Source: Tubiluchus corallicola
Lineage: Eukaryota; Priapulida; Priapulimorpha; Priapulimorphida; Tubiluchidae
Length of the DNA: 64,000 nucleotides
Direction: 5' to 3'
Assembly (NCBI GenBank): GCA_030141605.1
Contig: JAQGDQ010002379.1
Span: 250,001-314,000, forward strand
Shown: positions 23,419-36,200 of the stretch, piece after piece
Layout: the number at the start of each line of letters is the position of its first letter
How positions within the stretch are numbered: position 1 is the first letter of the stretch
The notes under the pieces: generated by a model
What the model saw: only the letters and a program-made list of their open reading frames with translations
Database searches by the model: none
What the model was told of the DNA's origin: nothing
Position numbers and translations under genes: made by a program

Positions 23419-24227
23419 GTTGCTTGTTGTTCACGAGCTGCAATAACATTCAACATAGGTGTAGTAGCAGCCTGAGTAATAGCCTAATATGTCGTTCGAG
23501 AAACCCAGTGAAATGATTTGCTTAACCTATAGTTGAATTTCATTTTGGGAAAGAAGACAAAGCTCAGCAAAGTAATCACTTATAATGCACTGATTTATAA
23601 AACTAAAATTTTCAAATTTTTCTTTTTCAATTTTATTTTAAAGTATTGCCTATATTATGACAGATCATAAGCTATTGCTGAACTGCACGTAATACATAGG
23701 AAAGATTTATGCAGAAGTGAAAAGCGGATACGAAGCAAACTTAAAACAGAAAATGATCAGTGAAGTGACATATAGCAGGCCAGCACGACCCATCATTGGT
23801 GCAAGTTCGATGAAAGCCAACGATGCTGAAGGACTCGTCTCCAGTAATCTCACCGTTCATAGTCAGCTTTTATGTTCATGTAAATTATTTCATTTTAATG
23901 TGCGAATAAAAAATTGAATTGAATTGTACAATAGGAGTAGCTTAACCAACGATGAATTACGGATGTGGAAAAGTTACAAGTGAGAACATTAATATTATAG
24001 ACGCAAATTAAATGAAATTAAAATGCATAACAATATGGTTACCAGCGTGTAATTAAGTGTAGCTTTTCCTCTTACAAATAAGGAAAATGCAAATAAAATC
24101 GCAGTCTCACAAAAACTTTTTGTTAACACATTTCTTTATGAAAATTCTATATTAAGAAACAAGAGAACATTCAAAAAAACTGTTCACTTATTGAAGCCGA
24201 AGCGCATTGTGGGAATTTGTTTACAAG
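23419..24227. promoter_or_regulatory. divergent (bidirectional) promoter interval between MTA and the SRPBCC gene
   Basis: The start codons of the two genes lie 809 bp apart and point away from each other. No TATA box at a convincing distance was seen. Around 24191-24219, just before the plus-strand start, there is a slightly GC-richer patch with GCATTGTGGGAA, reminiscent of a ZNF143-type promoter site, but this is only a resemblance. Part of the interval (about 23700-23930, plus) ends in TTGAATTGAATTG after AATAAA, like a LINE 3' tail, so a retroelement remnant may sit between the promoters. Untranslated exons cannot be placed. Confidence 0.45.
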
Positions 24228-26725
24228 ATGGAGTAAGCGGTTACTATGTTTTTATCTCATCTATCCTGTTATAGATTTTTATTTTATAGCAAATAAATTG
24301 CATGACAGTTTGTTACTTTTTACACGTTTTATTGTTGCATGACCGTCAGTTTGTTATGAGCAACATTTTAAGAGTAAACAGACTGATTCGAATACACTTA
24401 CTATGACCTACAATACTGGTTTTGCTTTGGCTTGGAGTAGTACCGTACAATCGTAGCAGCAGTAATACTGCAAGCGTAAAGCCCTGAGCTTGTGTGTGAC
24501 ACTAATAAGTATTTTATTTAATAATTGCACAACTTATTGTAGTTCAGTAGATGACTCTGGGTTAGGAGATCAGCTAAAAATTGTAAAGAATAATTGTCGT
24601 GGAAGCGCATGTGGTGATGCAGAGAATATCCACAAAACTGAAAACATGGTTGCTGTTGAGGAAAAAAATGATAACTGCGGAAAGCATTTCGAAAGCAAGA
24701 ACAGTGAAGAGAAGAAAACCAGTGACATAAAAAGTCAACCAAAAGCAGAGAATATGAATGATGAAGAAGAGCATAAGAAGTCAAAAGTGGAACCAAAAGA
24801 TTGTGAGGATACAAAATCAGACAACTTGAAAGAAGCCACTGAGAATGACGAAGTACTATACGAAACGGCTGATGACAACGAAGTGCATTTGAAAAAATCA
24901 TGGAAGGAGGGATACTTGTATGTAATTTGCAGCTAAATTTCAGATAATGAAAATTTGTATACACCTTATATTTTATATAAACATTCACTTTCTTCATTTA
25001 GAAATTAGGGTTTTAATCAATATGCATATGTGGCTGCACTTTTTTTAAAGTCTACGTAGAACTCTGTCTTACCTTAACTTGAGTTGCCTGTGATATTCAT
25101 TAACGTCCACAAATCAGTGAAGTCACTCCAGTACTTTTTTATTGTGGTATCGAGTAACAGCACTTGTTTATTTTTACACACTACAAGAACTTCTGAACTA
25201 GTCAGTCCAGTTTGTACGGACCTGTCAGCCTCAAGATGCAGCAAATCTGGATATTTCTCAAAGGGTTAAAAAGCCTGTATGTTTCTTAAAAAAGCCCGGA
25301 CTCTTTGTACTCCAGATTTTTTTGACATCCACTTGTTAAAAAAGTGAAGCTACCACATCATAGATTATATTTAAGATCAATAATAACTTGGCCATTCCAA
25401 AATTTTTGAATCATAATATCCTGTTCAAAAAAATTGACTGGGCACTGATTGCAATAAAATGAGACAGTTTTTGGGTTCTTTTCATTGTGAAATGAGCTTA
25501 TTTAAGTTATTACAGGCTGCTCAGATGTGGCGGCATTCTAAACTACTTTGTGAAAGAAAAATTTGGTATTTTTTAGTTTTAATTAGTATAGCTGGTGGCC
25601 AAATTCTGCATAATGTGTACTGCATTTTTCTTTATTTTTTGATAATAGGTATTATATTAATTGTTTCAATGCAGCAGAGAAATTAGCTAAAACTTCATAG
25701 CGTAGTGCTGTGTATTTTGTTTAGCATGGACCAGTTTTCGCAAATTTTAATTTTTGCCTGTCAATTATCATTAAAAACAAAACTTAGTGGAATTTGCAGG
25801 GCTTGAAAAGATCTACAAAATGGTATAAAGTTTGTATGTTTAGCGCATTTTCAAAAAAAGTACAGTCAAAGAGTGGACATTTTTGCATAGTTACTAATGC
25901 CATATTTAATCAAGGTTGGTTTCACTACATTATGTGAAAAATTTGTGACTATTTTATAAACTGCAGCTCTAGACTCCTATGTAGAGCTTTTTGTATACTT
26001 GACGAGAACTTTCGACCAAGTAAACAACTGATACCTTTTCAGAAAAATGCCAAGTTGGAAGTTTGTTGTTCCCAGCTGTATTATTGTTGCTGTCATGGCC
26101 GTCCTCGCACAAATCGAGTTTCCAACACAACTAATCCTGCTGGAAAAAACAGTAGCACTACCTGCAACTATTGATGAGGTATTTAACATGGTTTCCGATC
26201 TTGAAAAGTTGCCTGAGGTTTGTATCAATCTGTTAACTTTGTCAATCTGAAATAAACGTTTATTAATCGTAAAGGAGTTAATCAATTTACAAACATTACA
26301 TTGCTTTATCTTGTATATGCCAAGCTGTTTGTTTTTGTGAACTCTCTTTCTAATGTCATGGTCTAGTTTTTATAAAAGGTTTAAGGTTTACATTAATGCT
26401 CTTGATAATAAAAAGCTCTATGAAACTACTTATACTGGTAGCATAGTTCTAATGGAATATCATAGACTTTAAGGATTATCATAGACTCACTGATTGTTTG
26501 TTTAAAAGCTACTGTAATGCTTGTATCACGCAAGACTCTTGCATTATTTGAGTGTAACATTTACAATAACACCTGCGTCATGTTGAATATTTTATTCTTC
26601 CGGTGGCTGCCACATTTACGACCTTACAGATTTTTTGTGGCAGTCTCCTTGACATGTCGTTACATTGTATACGTAATATTTTACATCGAATATTGTAAAA
26701 ATAAATTGTCTACTATTACTACTAT

Positions 26726-26812
<87 letters not shown>

Positions 26813-29800
26813 CACTACCACTACCACTACCACTACCACTACTACTAATGTGATGTAGAATTACTTATATAACCACTTTCCAAGAAACTGACAGTTTAAT
26901 GTGCTATATTTCTATTTTAGTGGATGCCTGAAGCTGGAATGGTAATAGCGCAAGATAGCCTACCCATAGGCAAAGAAAAAACGTATAGTATCATTACTTC
27001 GGCACCAATCGGACGTACGTTGTGATTGTTTGCATTAAATTTTCATGGGTCACTTGACCACTTTTTAGTTTATTTTCATATATTCACTAATAGTAGTTAC
27101 ATAACTCTTTTCAGCAAGGTGTTAAAATTTAGTATGACATTTTCTCATTGAAATATAGCAAGTCCTCACTTAACATCAGGAATTGATTTAGTAAAGTATA
27201 TAGTATCAACAAAATTGTTGTCAAGTGAAGCCATACTGTCAGGGGAATTAGTATTAATACATGGAAGATTGGATGTGTATAAGTCTTGATAGTTTGTGAG
27301 CTTCATTACTTACATTTACACAGACTATTTCTGGAATACTAATTGCAGTAACTGGCGATTACCCCATTTGAATAAAATTTGGGTTATTTTGTGGCAGTTT
27401 CTTGTAGCGCAGTGTAATAAATTATTGACTTGAATTTCAAGAATAGTTTATAATTTAGGTATTACTGTTGTAGATTCCTTTGTTGTGCACTGTTCACTTA
27501 TGATGTTTTATCTTTTCCTCAGCCTAAAATGCAAACAAGATGACTGTAGCCTATACATATACCCTAAAAGGCAATGCCTTCTTTATGCGACAGTTTCATC
27601 ATGCATCATCATATCATTTGTAAGAGGGGGGGGAAGCATCCGCCGCCCTCCCAGAAGAGAACTCCCAAGTACAGAACATTTGTAGTTCCTAGTCACATGA
27701 AAAACCAAATTAGGTGCACTCTGCAAGCAGCTAGATTTTAACTGTGTTCCCCTGCATGATTTTGCATTTTAGCTGATTGAGTTTGCCAAAAGTATCTTGG
27801 CACTCTAAGTAACAAAGCTGGCAGCCAAGTGTGTTGCGTGAATCAGCAACCAACAGTTCGCATGCTTAAACAGTATTTCTGTTATTAGAACATCAAAACC
27901 TAAGATGATAATTTTAATCCCTAGATGTTTCTTTGTAAGTGTAAATATGTGCTGTGCCTCGAGTTCTTTTCTAAGTAGTGTGAAATGGGAATTACTTGCT
28001 ATTCAAACTGAGGATTTTCCTTTGTTAAAACCAAATTACAACCATCGAATTTTCAAGAACTTGAGTCTGAAATTATTAACTATATGTTTTTTTAATGCAG
28101 CTGGTTTTCGTTCCTATGCAAAAATCAGAAAGTTTAAAGCACTTGAGCATATCGAGTACGTTATAGAGTCACTGATTTTTCCTCGTCGAATCACTTTTGA
28201 TTTCAACACTGAAAAAGATTCAACCCTTAAAAGAAACCTGACCCGATTAACAGTAAAGATGGATGTCGGAAAGATGAGCTATCTTTATCGGGTGAGTGTA
28301 CGCATTGATGGTACATGTTAGTAGTTTTCCTTTCGTCTCCTAGAATTATATTTTTTTATGTTTTAATGCAGTTGCCACTCTACAAGCCAAGATCCTGGAC
28401 TCACCTGCTGTGCTGATGGTTGTGGCTGGACTGAAACATAGCTCATTGTCTAGGATAATCTTCTGATGTGAGACACTAAAGTGGCAAATGTATCTTTTCT
28501 CAGATTCACCTACAATCTTCTTTAAACTGCCAGCATTCTAAAGACTGATGACAATGTGGCAAGTTAAACTTCCCAGAAGCTGTATTCTAGTGATCACCCA
28601 GCCATTTGCTAACCAGGTCTAGCAGTACTTACCTTGCAATCGTTGTATTAATTTTGCAACTTTTTTTATAGTACACTATTCATCCCTGCCTGTCATTTGT
28701 TGCTGGTAATTCAGTGCGTAATGGATTATTCCGATTACTGTGGACATTTCAATGACAACTGGAGGACGGGGAAGGTGGAGACTATGTGCAAGAAGACATC
28801 TTTCTTGCTCAAAAGCAATAGACGTGCTGCATTGAATCATTGTTATAATACAAAATCCAGTATCATGGTTTTCAAGTGACTTCTCACAATATTTCAAAAC
28901 AAGAATTGTTTGCTTTATCCAAATTTTTATCAGATTGGAAATATAGGCAGCTTAAATGGGCAGAGCTTTAAGAAATCTGATAAAGTGCAGTACAACACGA
29001 AAATATGAACTGCTTATAACCGCTCAACTGCAAAATAACGCAGTTCTTTGAGATTACATCTCCACTGATGCAGAACTGGGATGATTCACTTAACCGGTTA
29101 ATTTTTTATCGGTTAACCGATTAATCGGATCTAGGCAAAATCGGAGACCTTCTATAATTTGCTGACTGGATCAGTGGATAATCAAATAAACAAGAAATTT
29201 ACAATGCAAACATATATCAGGAATATGTTCAAATAAGAGTGAAACTTTTATACATAGGAAGTGAAAAGTGTGTTTGTAAGGATGCCAAGCATTGTTTAAC
29301 TAAGTGCAACACTTTCCTACATAGAAATGAAAAGTCTCTACAGTAAGGATGTGGTTAAGGTTCAAATTATTTATCATTTATATATAAAGATCGGTCAACC
29401 GGTTAAAAAAATTTACCGATTAATTTCCATTAACCCAGCACTGCACTGATGTCTGAAGTCCAACAAAATCAAATGGGGATGTACTTTAGTTAAACAATGT
29501 CGTTTTGTGAAAGTACGTTGTCAGTGGGAATTGTCCATGTGATAAGGCTAATACTAGTCAGTTCGAAGCCTTGATTCAGTCTCAATGACTCTTGATCATT
29601 TATATATCATGCACTCAATTATAGCTTACATAATTCAGGTTATACTAGCACTTTTTACCATATGTCAATATGCTAACTTTGCACTACTGACAAAAACTAG
29701 TTTAAAGCTAAAAATTTAAATCTTAGCATTCATTGGAATATGCTTATCTCTTATCAGTACCCTGAGACATTCATAGTGTCTATACTGTAGTTTGTTAAAT

Positions 29801-29931
29801 CATTCATAATCTAGAAAGCTATTACAGTAAGAACATTAATTCTGTTTTGATAGGAAAATAAAATTCTGCAAAAGACTGTGATGAATCTAGTTCATTTAAA
29901 TGAATCTCAAACGTATATAATGCCTATATGA
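24228..29931 (+). CDS. predicted acidic, single-membrane-helix, SRPBCC-domain protein (function unknown)
   Basis: I do not recognise an orthologue. Proposed exons: 24228-24232 (ATG GA before GTAAGC), 24543-24917, 26043-26217, 26921-27014, 28101-28291, and a last exon that is either 29854-29931 (preferred; C-terminal helix-like LQKTVMNLVHLNES) or 28372-28416. Phases join in both versions (305 or 294 aa). Residues 1-126 (MDSVDDSGLGDQ...) are hydrophilic and rich in Lys, Glu and Asp, probably disordered. A membrane helix follows (FVVPSCIIVAVMAVLA), then an SRPBCC/polyketide-cyclase-like fold: PATIDEVFNMVSDLEKLPEW, a PIGKEKTYSI strand, and strands around RITFDFNTEKD. Such folds bind lipids or other hydrophobic ligands; the ligand here is unknown. 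The membrane helix just ahead of the domain suggests a tethered lipid-binding protein. The 5-nt first coding exon and the last exon are the weakest parts; the SRPBCC exons are the strongest. Confidence 0.6.
26704..26850. repeat. (ACT)n microsatellite, about 140 bp
   Basis: Long ACT tract grading to ACC/ACT, between exons 3 and 4 of the SRPBCC gene model. It directly follows AAAAATAAATTGTCTAC, so it probably grew from a retroelement 3' tail. Confidence 0.95.
27154..27250. mobile_element. single-ended fragment of the CAGCAAGTC pogo-like MITE family
   Basis: TATAGCAAGTCCTCACTTAA matches the terminal repeat of the element at 19341-20070. The opposite end is not found; the remainder fades within about 100 bp. 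Lies in an intron of the SRPBCC gene. Confidence 0.5.
29071..29443. mobile_element. hAT-like MITE (373 bp)
   Basis: Exact 8-bp target duplication CACTGATG (29063-29070, 29444-29451). Ends CAGAACTGGGATGATTCACT and, as reverse complement of the right, CAGTGCTGGGTTAATGGAAA. Subterminal AACCGGTTAA/TAACCGATTAATCGG palindromes occur at both ends. No transposase. It sits in the last proposed intron of the SRPBCC gene. Confidence 0.85.
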
Positions 29932-32202
29932 ACTATGCGTTTTTATTTATGTTTTAGAATAGTGTATGTATTGTAACTTGAATGTAGTATGTAGCTTAGA
30001 AGTATGTGTCACTTCACATTATTTACAATTCCGTCCATTGCAATATGCCTGTTCAGCACACTATTTTTAAATAGGAAGCAATGCTGATGATATTATCCAG
30101 TAAGTTGAATATGTTACTTGTTATTAGATAGTTGCATAAACTGTGGAAAGCTAAAAAATCACTTCAAATAAAATGAAGTCCCAAGTGCATTTGAATAAAT
30201 TATGTGCATTATAAATTATTATTATTACTAACATAAATAAAATTGCATTCCTAATGCAGGTTGTGTGGAATACATTGTGCCTTATTTATATTGTGATTTA
30301 CTTTCTGCTATAGTTTGCTCATGGTGTTACACTTTTTTCTATTTCTGTACTAATATTTTGCACTTTATTGAGCAGTTGCAACAAAGCCCGACTTTATGTA
30401 TTAAGGTTGTTATCATAATATGCAGTTTAATAATGCACGTTACCTTATTATCAGTTTAATAATGCACGTTTATGACAATAATTGTAACACATTAACTTTT
30501 ATATGCAATAGAAGTATGGGGCAGACATAAAAATACCAAAATTGAAGTGAAATCAGATGTTCCAAACTTACTGTTAGGCCCTACATGACATATAGTTTGT
30601 ATTATTGTTGAAAATGCAGTGCTTGTAAGAGTGAGTTTCCAAATGTTTCACAGTCATTCTCACTAGTAATTACAACCTTTTATTGGGTATAGTCTATTGT
30701 TTTTGTGCAATGAGGTGGCTGTTACATAATATTATTTTCTTTACATGCATTTGTTCAAATAGTTACTTTTACACTGTTTTTGAATTTGTCGGGGAAGCTG
30801 TGTAGCAAATGAGCATTGAGGGACCAACACTATTTGTGAGACAGTCTGCCTTACCTATTTTTGGATCATTCCACTTTATGCTAGATAATGGTTTGTTCAT
30901 TCACCAATTTAACTTTTGTGTGAATAAATTTTTGCAATTTGCGCACAAATTTTGATTTTGATTTGACTTAATTCATTCCAGGTAACTTTTTCCAAATCGT
31001 AGTGTTTCAGAAACCACTAGTTTTGTTGGGTAAAGCGGGCCTATTTCTTATTCTATTTGATAACCCTAACCTTTAACTTCATCAAATTAAAGTTTGGTGT
31101 TTGATTATAAATATTAGGTTCTGTTATCGAGTCTCCAATACAAACAATACCCCTGTCAGGTATTAATGTGTGATTAATTTAAAATCTGTAGCTCTACTCC
31201 ATGCAATTAAATAAAACTAAAATTTAAATGGTCTTTAACTCTATATACACTAAGATCAGTAGTTTAACGATTAATATAAAGTGTGATAGTCTCAGTACAT
31301 AGCAAATTTTTTCACTGGAATTTTATTTTTTCACAATCCAAAGCAAAAATTTGCAGTAACCGATTTAATAAAATGAGTAAATTCAATACTCGTGTAAAAA
31401 TAAATTTTTGCATAATTTCAACAGGTGTTAATCTATCTACATCACAATTAAATATCAAATTTGCTATAAAAATAAATTTCAGGAATCTACAGCATGTATG
31501 ATAGGTCATCATCCCACTTTAAAACATCACACCCCACTCAAGTATCCATTCCAAATCTAAAACCAATTCGTATTTGACTAAAACACCATTAGTTTGAAAA
31601 CTGATCTAATTGTTGATATGAGCAAACCTTTGGTTCCCAACTGGAATGCAAAATGTGCCATAATTGAACATACGGTAATGTCCAACCCCCTTTTGCTGCT
31701 TATTTAAGAACGATTTGTCTTATTAATAGTGAAGTTACTACACAAAATCAAGTAAAAAATAGCAATAAAAGAAAAGATGCTTAAAAAACAGGCAATGATA
31801 TGTTAAACGTCTAGTAATCAGTTTCTTATAACACTAAATCTAAAACCATTTGGTATTTAACTAAAACATTAGTATGAATGCTAATTGTTGATATGAGCAA
31901 AGCTTTCGTTTCCAACTGGCATGCAAGATGTGTTGTACAATAACTGAACACGGTAATCTCGATTCCTTTTAACAAAAATGAAGTTCAATACAATCAAGTA
32001 AAAAGTAGCAAACAAAACAAAAAGCATTAAAAAACAGGGAATGGTGTGTCAAACACAGTAAATAGTAAATTATCGAGCTAGCATTCTTAAAGCAAAAGAC
32101 GTAAATCGGTTTGTTTATAGTGAACAGAACCTTGCACATGTCTGTCTTTGAGTACCATACATCAACTTTCTTTCTGAAGAACAGAAGTAAATCGTCTCAA
32201 GT
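29932..32202. other. intergenic region between convergent SRPBCC and PBLD genes
   Basis: No gene seen. AATAAA signals on the plus strand occur at about 30165, 30192 and 30232, suited to ending the SRPBCC transcript. A short direct repeat (19 bp, 30423 and 30452) and the 283-bp duplication listed separately are the only structures. Confidence 0.5.
31553..32075. repeat. diverged tandem duplication, period about 283 bp, in the PBLD 3' flank
   Basis: The copy starting at 31553 (AAATCTAAAACCAATTCG) is repeated from 31836 (AAATCTAAAACCATTTGG). TTGTTGATATGAGCAAA, the TCAAGTAAAAAATAGCAA-type stretch and AAAAAACAGG all recur in order in both copies, with scattered changes. Confidence 0.8.
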
Positions 32203-33214
32203 CTAGATACCAGGCACATTCATCCTGCCTTCCACGACTATAACTGCTTGTCCTGACACAGCCACCCTCCCATCTCCTTTCACATCTATTGCCAAGTCTC
32301 CGCCACGTTTTGAACACTGGCGAGCTGAAAAAAAAACAAGCTGGTGTTAAATACTACGATTCTTTATTCGTCTGATAACCTGACAATTCTAGTTTCCCAA
32401 CTTTGCTTGAATGACTGTTGTTGCTGGTCATTGCTATTTACTTAGCTAATTACGGTTGCTAATTTTCCAATTTTTGCAAAGTTAGTAGAATGTTTTTGAC
32501 TGACAATAATGCAAAAATGATAAGTCTGTTGCACTAAAATCGCATAAAACGAAAAAATTATTTGAGTAATTTGTATATGACTTGAGATGTTAACTGAATG
32601 CTATTGAACTCTAAAAGGACATCAACAATCACAAATATAAGTGTGCCCATGCAAGTCTTGTTTGCTAAATGGTATACACACAACATGCCATCTGCATTAA
32701 ATACACAAAGTGCTATTAAATCCAAATAAGAAGTTGTTAGTTTGACTGCTGGTAGGTTTTTCTTTTAGGCGGTGAATGTCAGATACAAGTTTACAACAAA
32801 GCACAAAAACCTGTGAAAATATCTGATAATTTAAAAAACTGATTTTAAAATTAGTTATAAAATGATAACATTGTCGCACGAAAGTAGAAGTAAGTCTACT
32901 TAGAAATATGAGTTTTTTTTACTAAATTATGGATGTTTCGATATCCCACAATAAGGGAATTAATTAGAAAACTAAGCTAGTTAACAGTCTAATTTAATAA
33001 TCTAATAGATACACTACTATGTTCACGTGCTAACCATTAATGAAAGATTTTATTCCTATAACTAAGTACAGTTCTATGTATACTATAGTAACTAAGTATA
33101 GTAACTGGATGATGCTCGAAAATAAGAAATTCTGTGATGACGAAATTTACCTGCATAATAGGAGAAATGAGTTCTAATATTTTAAAGTATGGGGTTAGTG
33201 CTATACTCATATAT

Positions 33215-33246
<32 letters not shown>

Positions 33247-36200
33247 CACAGATATGACTAAAAGCCAGTCTAAATAAATACTATAGTTATGTTAACACAC
33301 AATATTTACACAATAACATTTTCACTGGTATCTCCCAATCAAAAAATAAGCTTAGCTTCATAAAGTGGCACTGAATACATGGAATCCTCAACACTGAATC
33401 AGACAGCCGTTTCATAAGAAAACGTTTTCTATTTTCATATGTAACTGCATCATGCTATCATTCCGATATTATGTGCTTTGTACAGTCATGACAACATAAG
33501 TATTCACAATACTTTAAGTACCACGCAAATGTTGCTTATCAAGGCATTTCGACCAATAAGGTGCCAACACAGTGTGTGCAGAACCAGTCACTGGATCCTC
33601 CGGAATCCCGTTCCAAGGTGTAAAGAAGCGTGAAAAGAAGTCATAACCATCATCGCTGTCATCTCCTTGAAGTGAAATAATTACGCCACGTATCACGCCA
33701 GTCGAGTCTGATGCCACCATCTTATCAATCTGAGGATTTAGCGACTCCAGATCATTTCTAAATAAATAAACATATTTTTCAGACAGGAATACAAAAAAAC
33801 TCACGCAAAATTTTATTTATACCCTGCTTGCAATCAGCAAGCGACGATGTACAGCCACTGGTATCAGTTAATTTTAAAACAACAATAGCGACAACCGACT
33901 AACACAGAAATCTTTGACAAGGATGATAAATCTTTTATTCAACAAATTGTAATACAATAATACACAAAGAGTGCCTCTTTTTGCAGGCAGACGTTTAATA
34001 AAGTTTACAGCATAATACAGTGAAATCTTATTTGTTAGCACATTAAAAATAAATAACAATCCATATTAAACTAACTTCATTATGGGTCCAACATATTTTA
34101 TATTACATCGCTTCCCATAGCCTCATAGAAGCATTATTTCCCAACTGAAAACAAAGTGGGCTATTCCTTTACCTTACTACACGACAAATCTTCATCTTGA
34201 GAATAACACAATTTAACAGTTTAATCATTTTGTTATTCGAGCAACACAATAAATTGCTATTATAGAGATCTGCAGTTTCTCGAAATAAAAGCATCTTTAA
34301 TTAAACAAATGAAAGCATCAAAAATTATTGTCTCTTTTACATACAACACAATTGAACACAGTTCTTTATCTCCAATAAAGTACCACTACAAATGTGTAGT
34401 AAATGGCAAATTTAACATCAAAATCTGTCGTTTGAAACTAAGGACAAGCACAATCGCTCGCCCACTAATGATAACTCTCTTAACAATAAAGATTCTCTAT
34501 TATTATACTGTTCAGAACGTTCAGAGCAAAGTTGCCCCACATTTTACAAATAGTGCACCTCTACTATATTTAGAAACACAAAAGTTTTACTTACATGTAT
34601 CGAGTGATTAGCCCCAAAGACTACTTGCAAGTAATTTGAAATAGAAGGGCTACATAATAAGCCAAAAAATATTAATGTCTAACAGCAGTATAAATGAACG
34701 ACTAATTTTCAAGCTTTTTTTACATCTAGTCCTTTAATTCAAGCCACCTAGCCCATCATGTCAAAAATTTTACATCATTACATCGAAATTTTTACCGCTA
34801 CACTGAAAATAATGAATCATGTGTAGATTTTTTTATTATTTGATTGGAATGGCCCCAACACCTGGGTACAGAAAAACCTACTTTTTTGTGACTAATTAAC
34901 AGGATTAGCTTCTAATGATGTAATCCCTAGAAAAGAGCTGAAAAACTCCTGGAACACCCCAAATTAACTAGTCAACTAACAGGAGCATCTAGATGCCGTA
35001 ACAGCTTAGAAATGACTACCCATCGTGCAAATGTGTTATAAGCATAGAATTCCTGACATCACAGAATATGGCAGTGACTCATATTTCTGCAACTAAAGGT
35101 AACAAATCCAATGTGCTATACTCCCAAGTCTTACAGTATACTATATGTGATCCTTTCAACATTGAACCGTACCAATGGTAAATATAATGATCTTACGAGA
35201 ACAAAAGAGTACATACAGTACCTTGTCAAGTTACTATCGAGAACTATCAGTAGTTTCTTGGTCGTTGGTGAATACTGCACATCTTTTACAGGCAGATTGC
35301 CTACACAAACCTGCAAGATTAAAATTAACTTTCACTTGGCATCAGTAAATTCAAATAAAAACACAAAGTGAAATTGTCGAAATTCTACTATTGAATTCAT
35401 TTTATTGTTTAAAGTGGTAGCAGTTATTTTTTAAATTACCTTTACTGTGTGTGAGATGGGAAATTATAATGACAATTACTCCTTCTTTTTTCTTACAATA
35501 AGATCTTAGCCTGTGACATTAAATAAATATATGCAGTTAATTACAGCGATACTATGTACAGTGAATAGTGATTGTATTTTCTTCATTTACAGTCATACTA
35601 AACCTCGCTATAACATAAGGTTTTACAGCTTAAAATCCTACCCCATTTACGAATATTCAATTTACTTTATTATAAACTTACTGTAAAACTTGTTTCTTTT
35701 GATTTTTTATTAAATGGCTGTTAGCGGTATTAAATTCGAAGAACCGCCATTTTTGTTGCGTGAGACGAATGGCGTTATGAGTAAAGTCACAAAGTCACCA
35801 AAGATTGGCAAACAAACATCGGTAACCGAAGACGCTTTCTGTACCTCGTATGTCATTTTAGCTCACTGGTGCCAAACAAGCGAAACACTGCAATTTTTAC
35901 GGTAATGCACGCGTTCGAAATTTGCAAGAAAAAGGTAACTTATTTAATTTATCTCTTTTTTGTTTAATAACAACTATGAATACTTTATGTAATCATAATA
36001 ATGTGTTAAGGAAACTTCAGTGTCTGTTGGGGTTATACAGGCCTTTAAAAAATTGAAATGTTTGATACTTAGGCCCTTATACAAGTCAACTAAAGTTTCA
36101 AAGTTGTGGAACTACGAACAACGAATGTAGCATTAGCACAAATTATGCAAATTTAAGTTAAAAATCTTGAAAAATCAACATGCTGTGTTTGTTTTCCAAT

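Noticed and set aside
24490-24542. Possible start of the acidic exon at 24490
   Set aside because: The codon there is TTG, not ATG, and an acceptor (TTGTAG) at 24541-24542 better defines the exon start; the start codon is placed in the preceding exon.
30423-30470. Two copies of a 19-bp direct repeat 29 bp apart
   Set aside because: Too short and isolated to call a repeat family or CRISPR-like array; probably a small local duplication.
35714-35905. 63-codon open frame in PBLD intron 3
   Set aside because: No domain recognised and no conserved splice sites; the nearby CTCGCTATAAC string hints at a transposon end but no partner was found.
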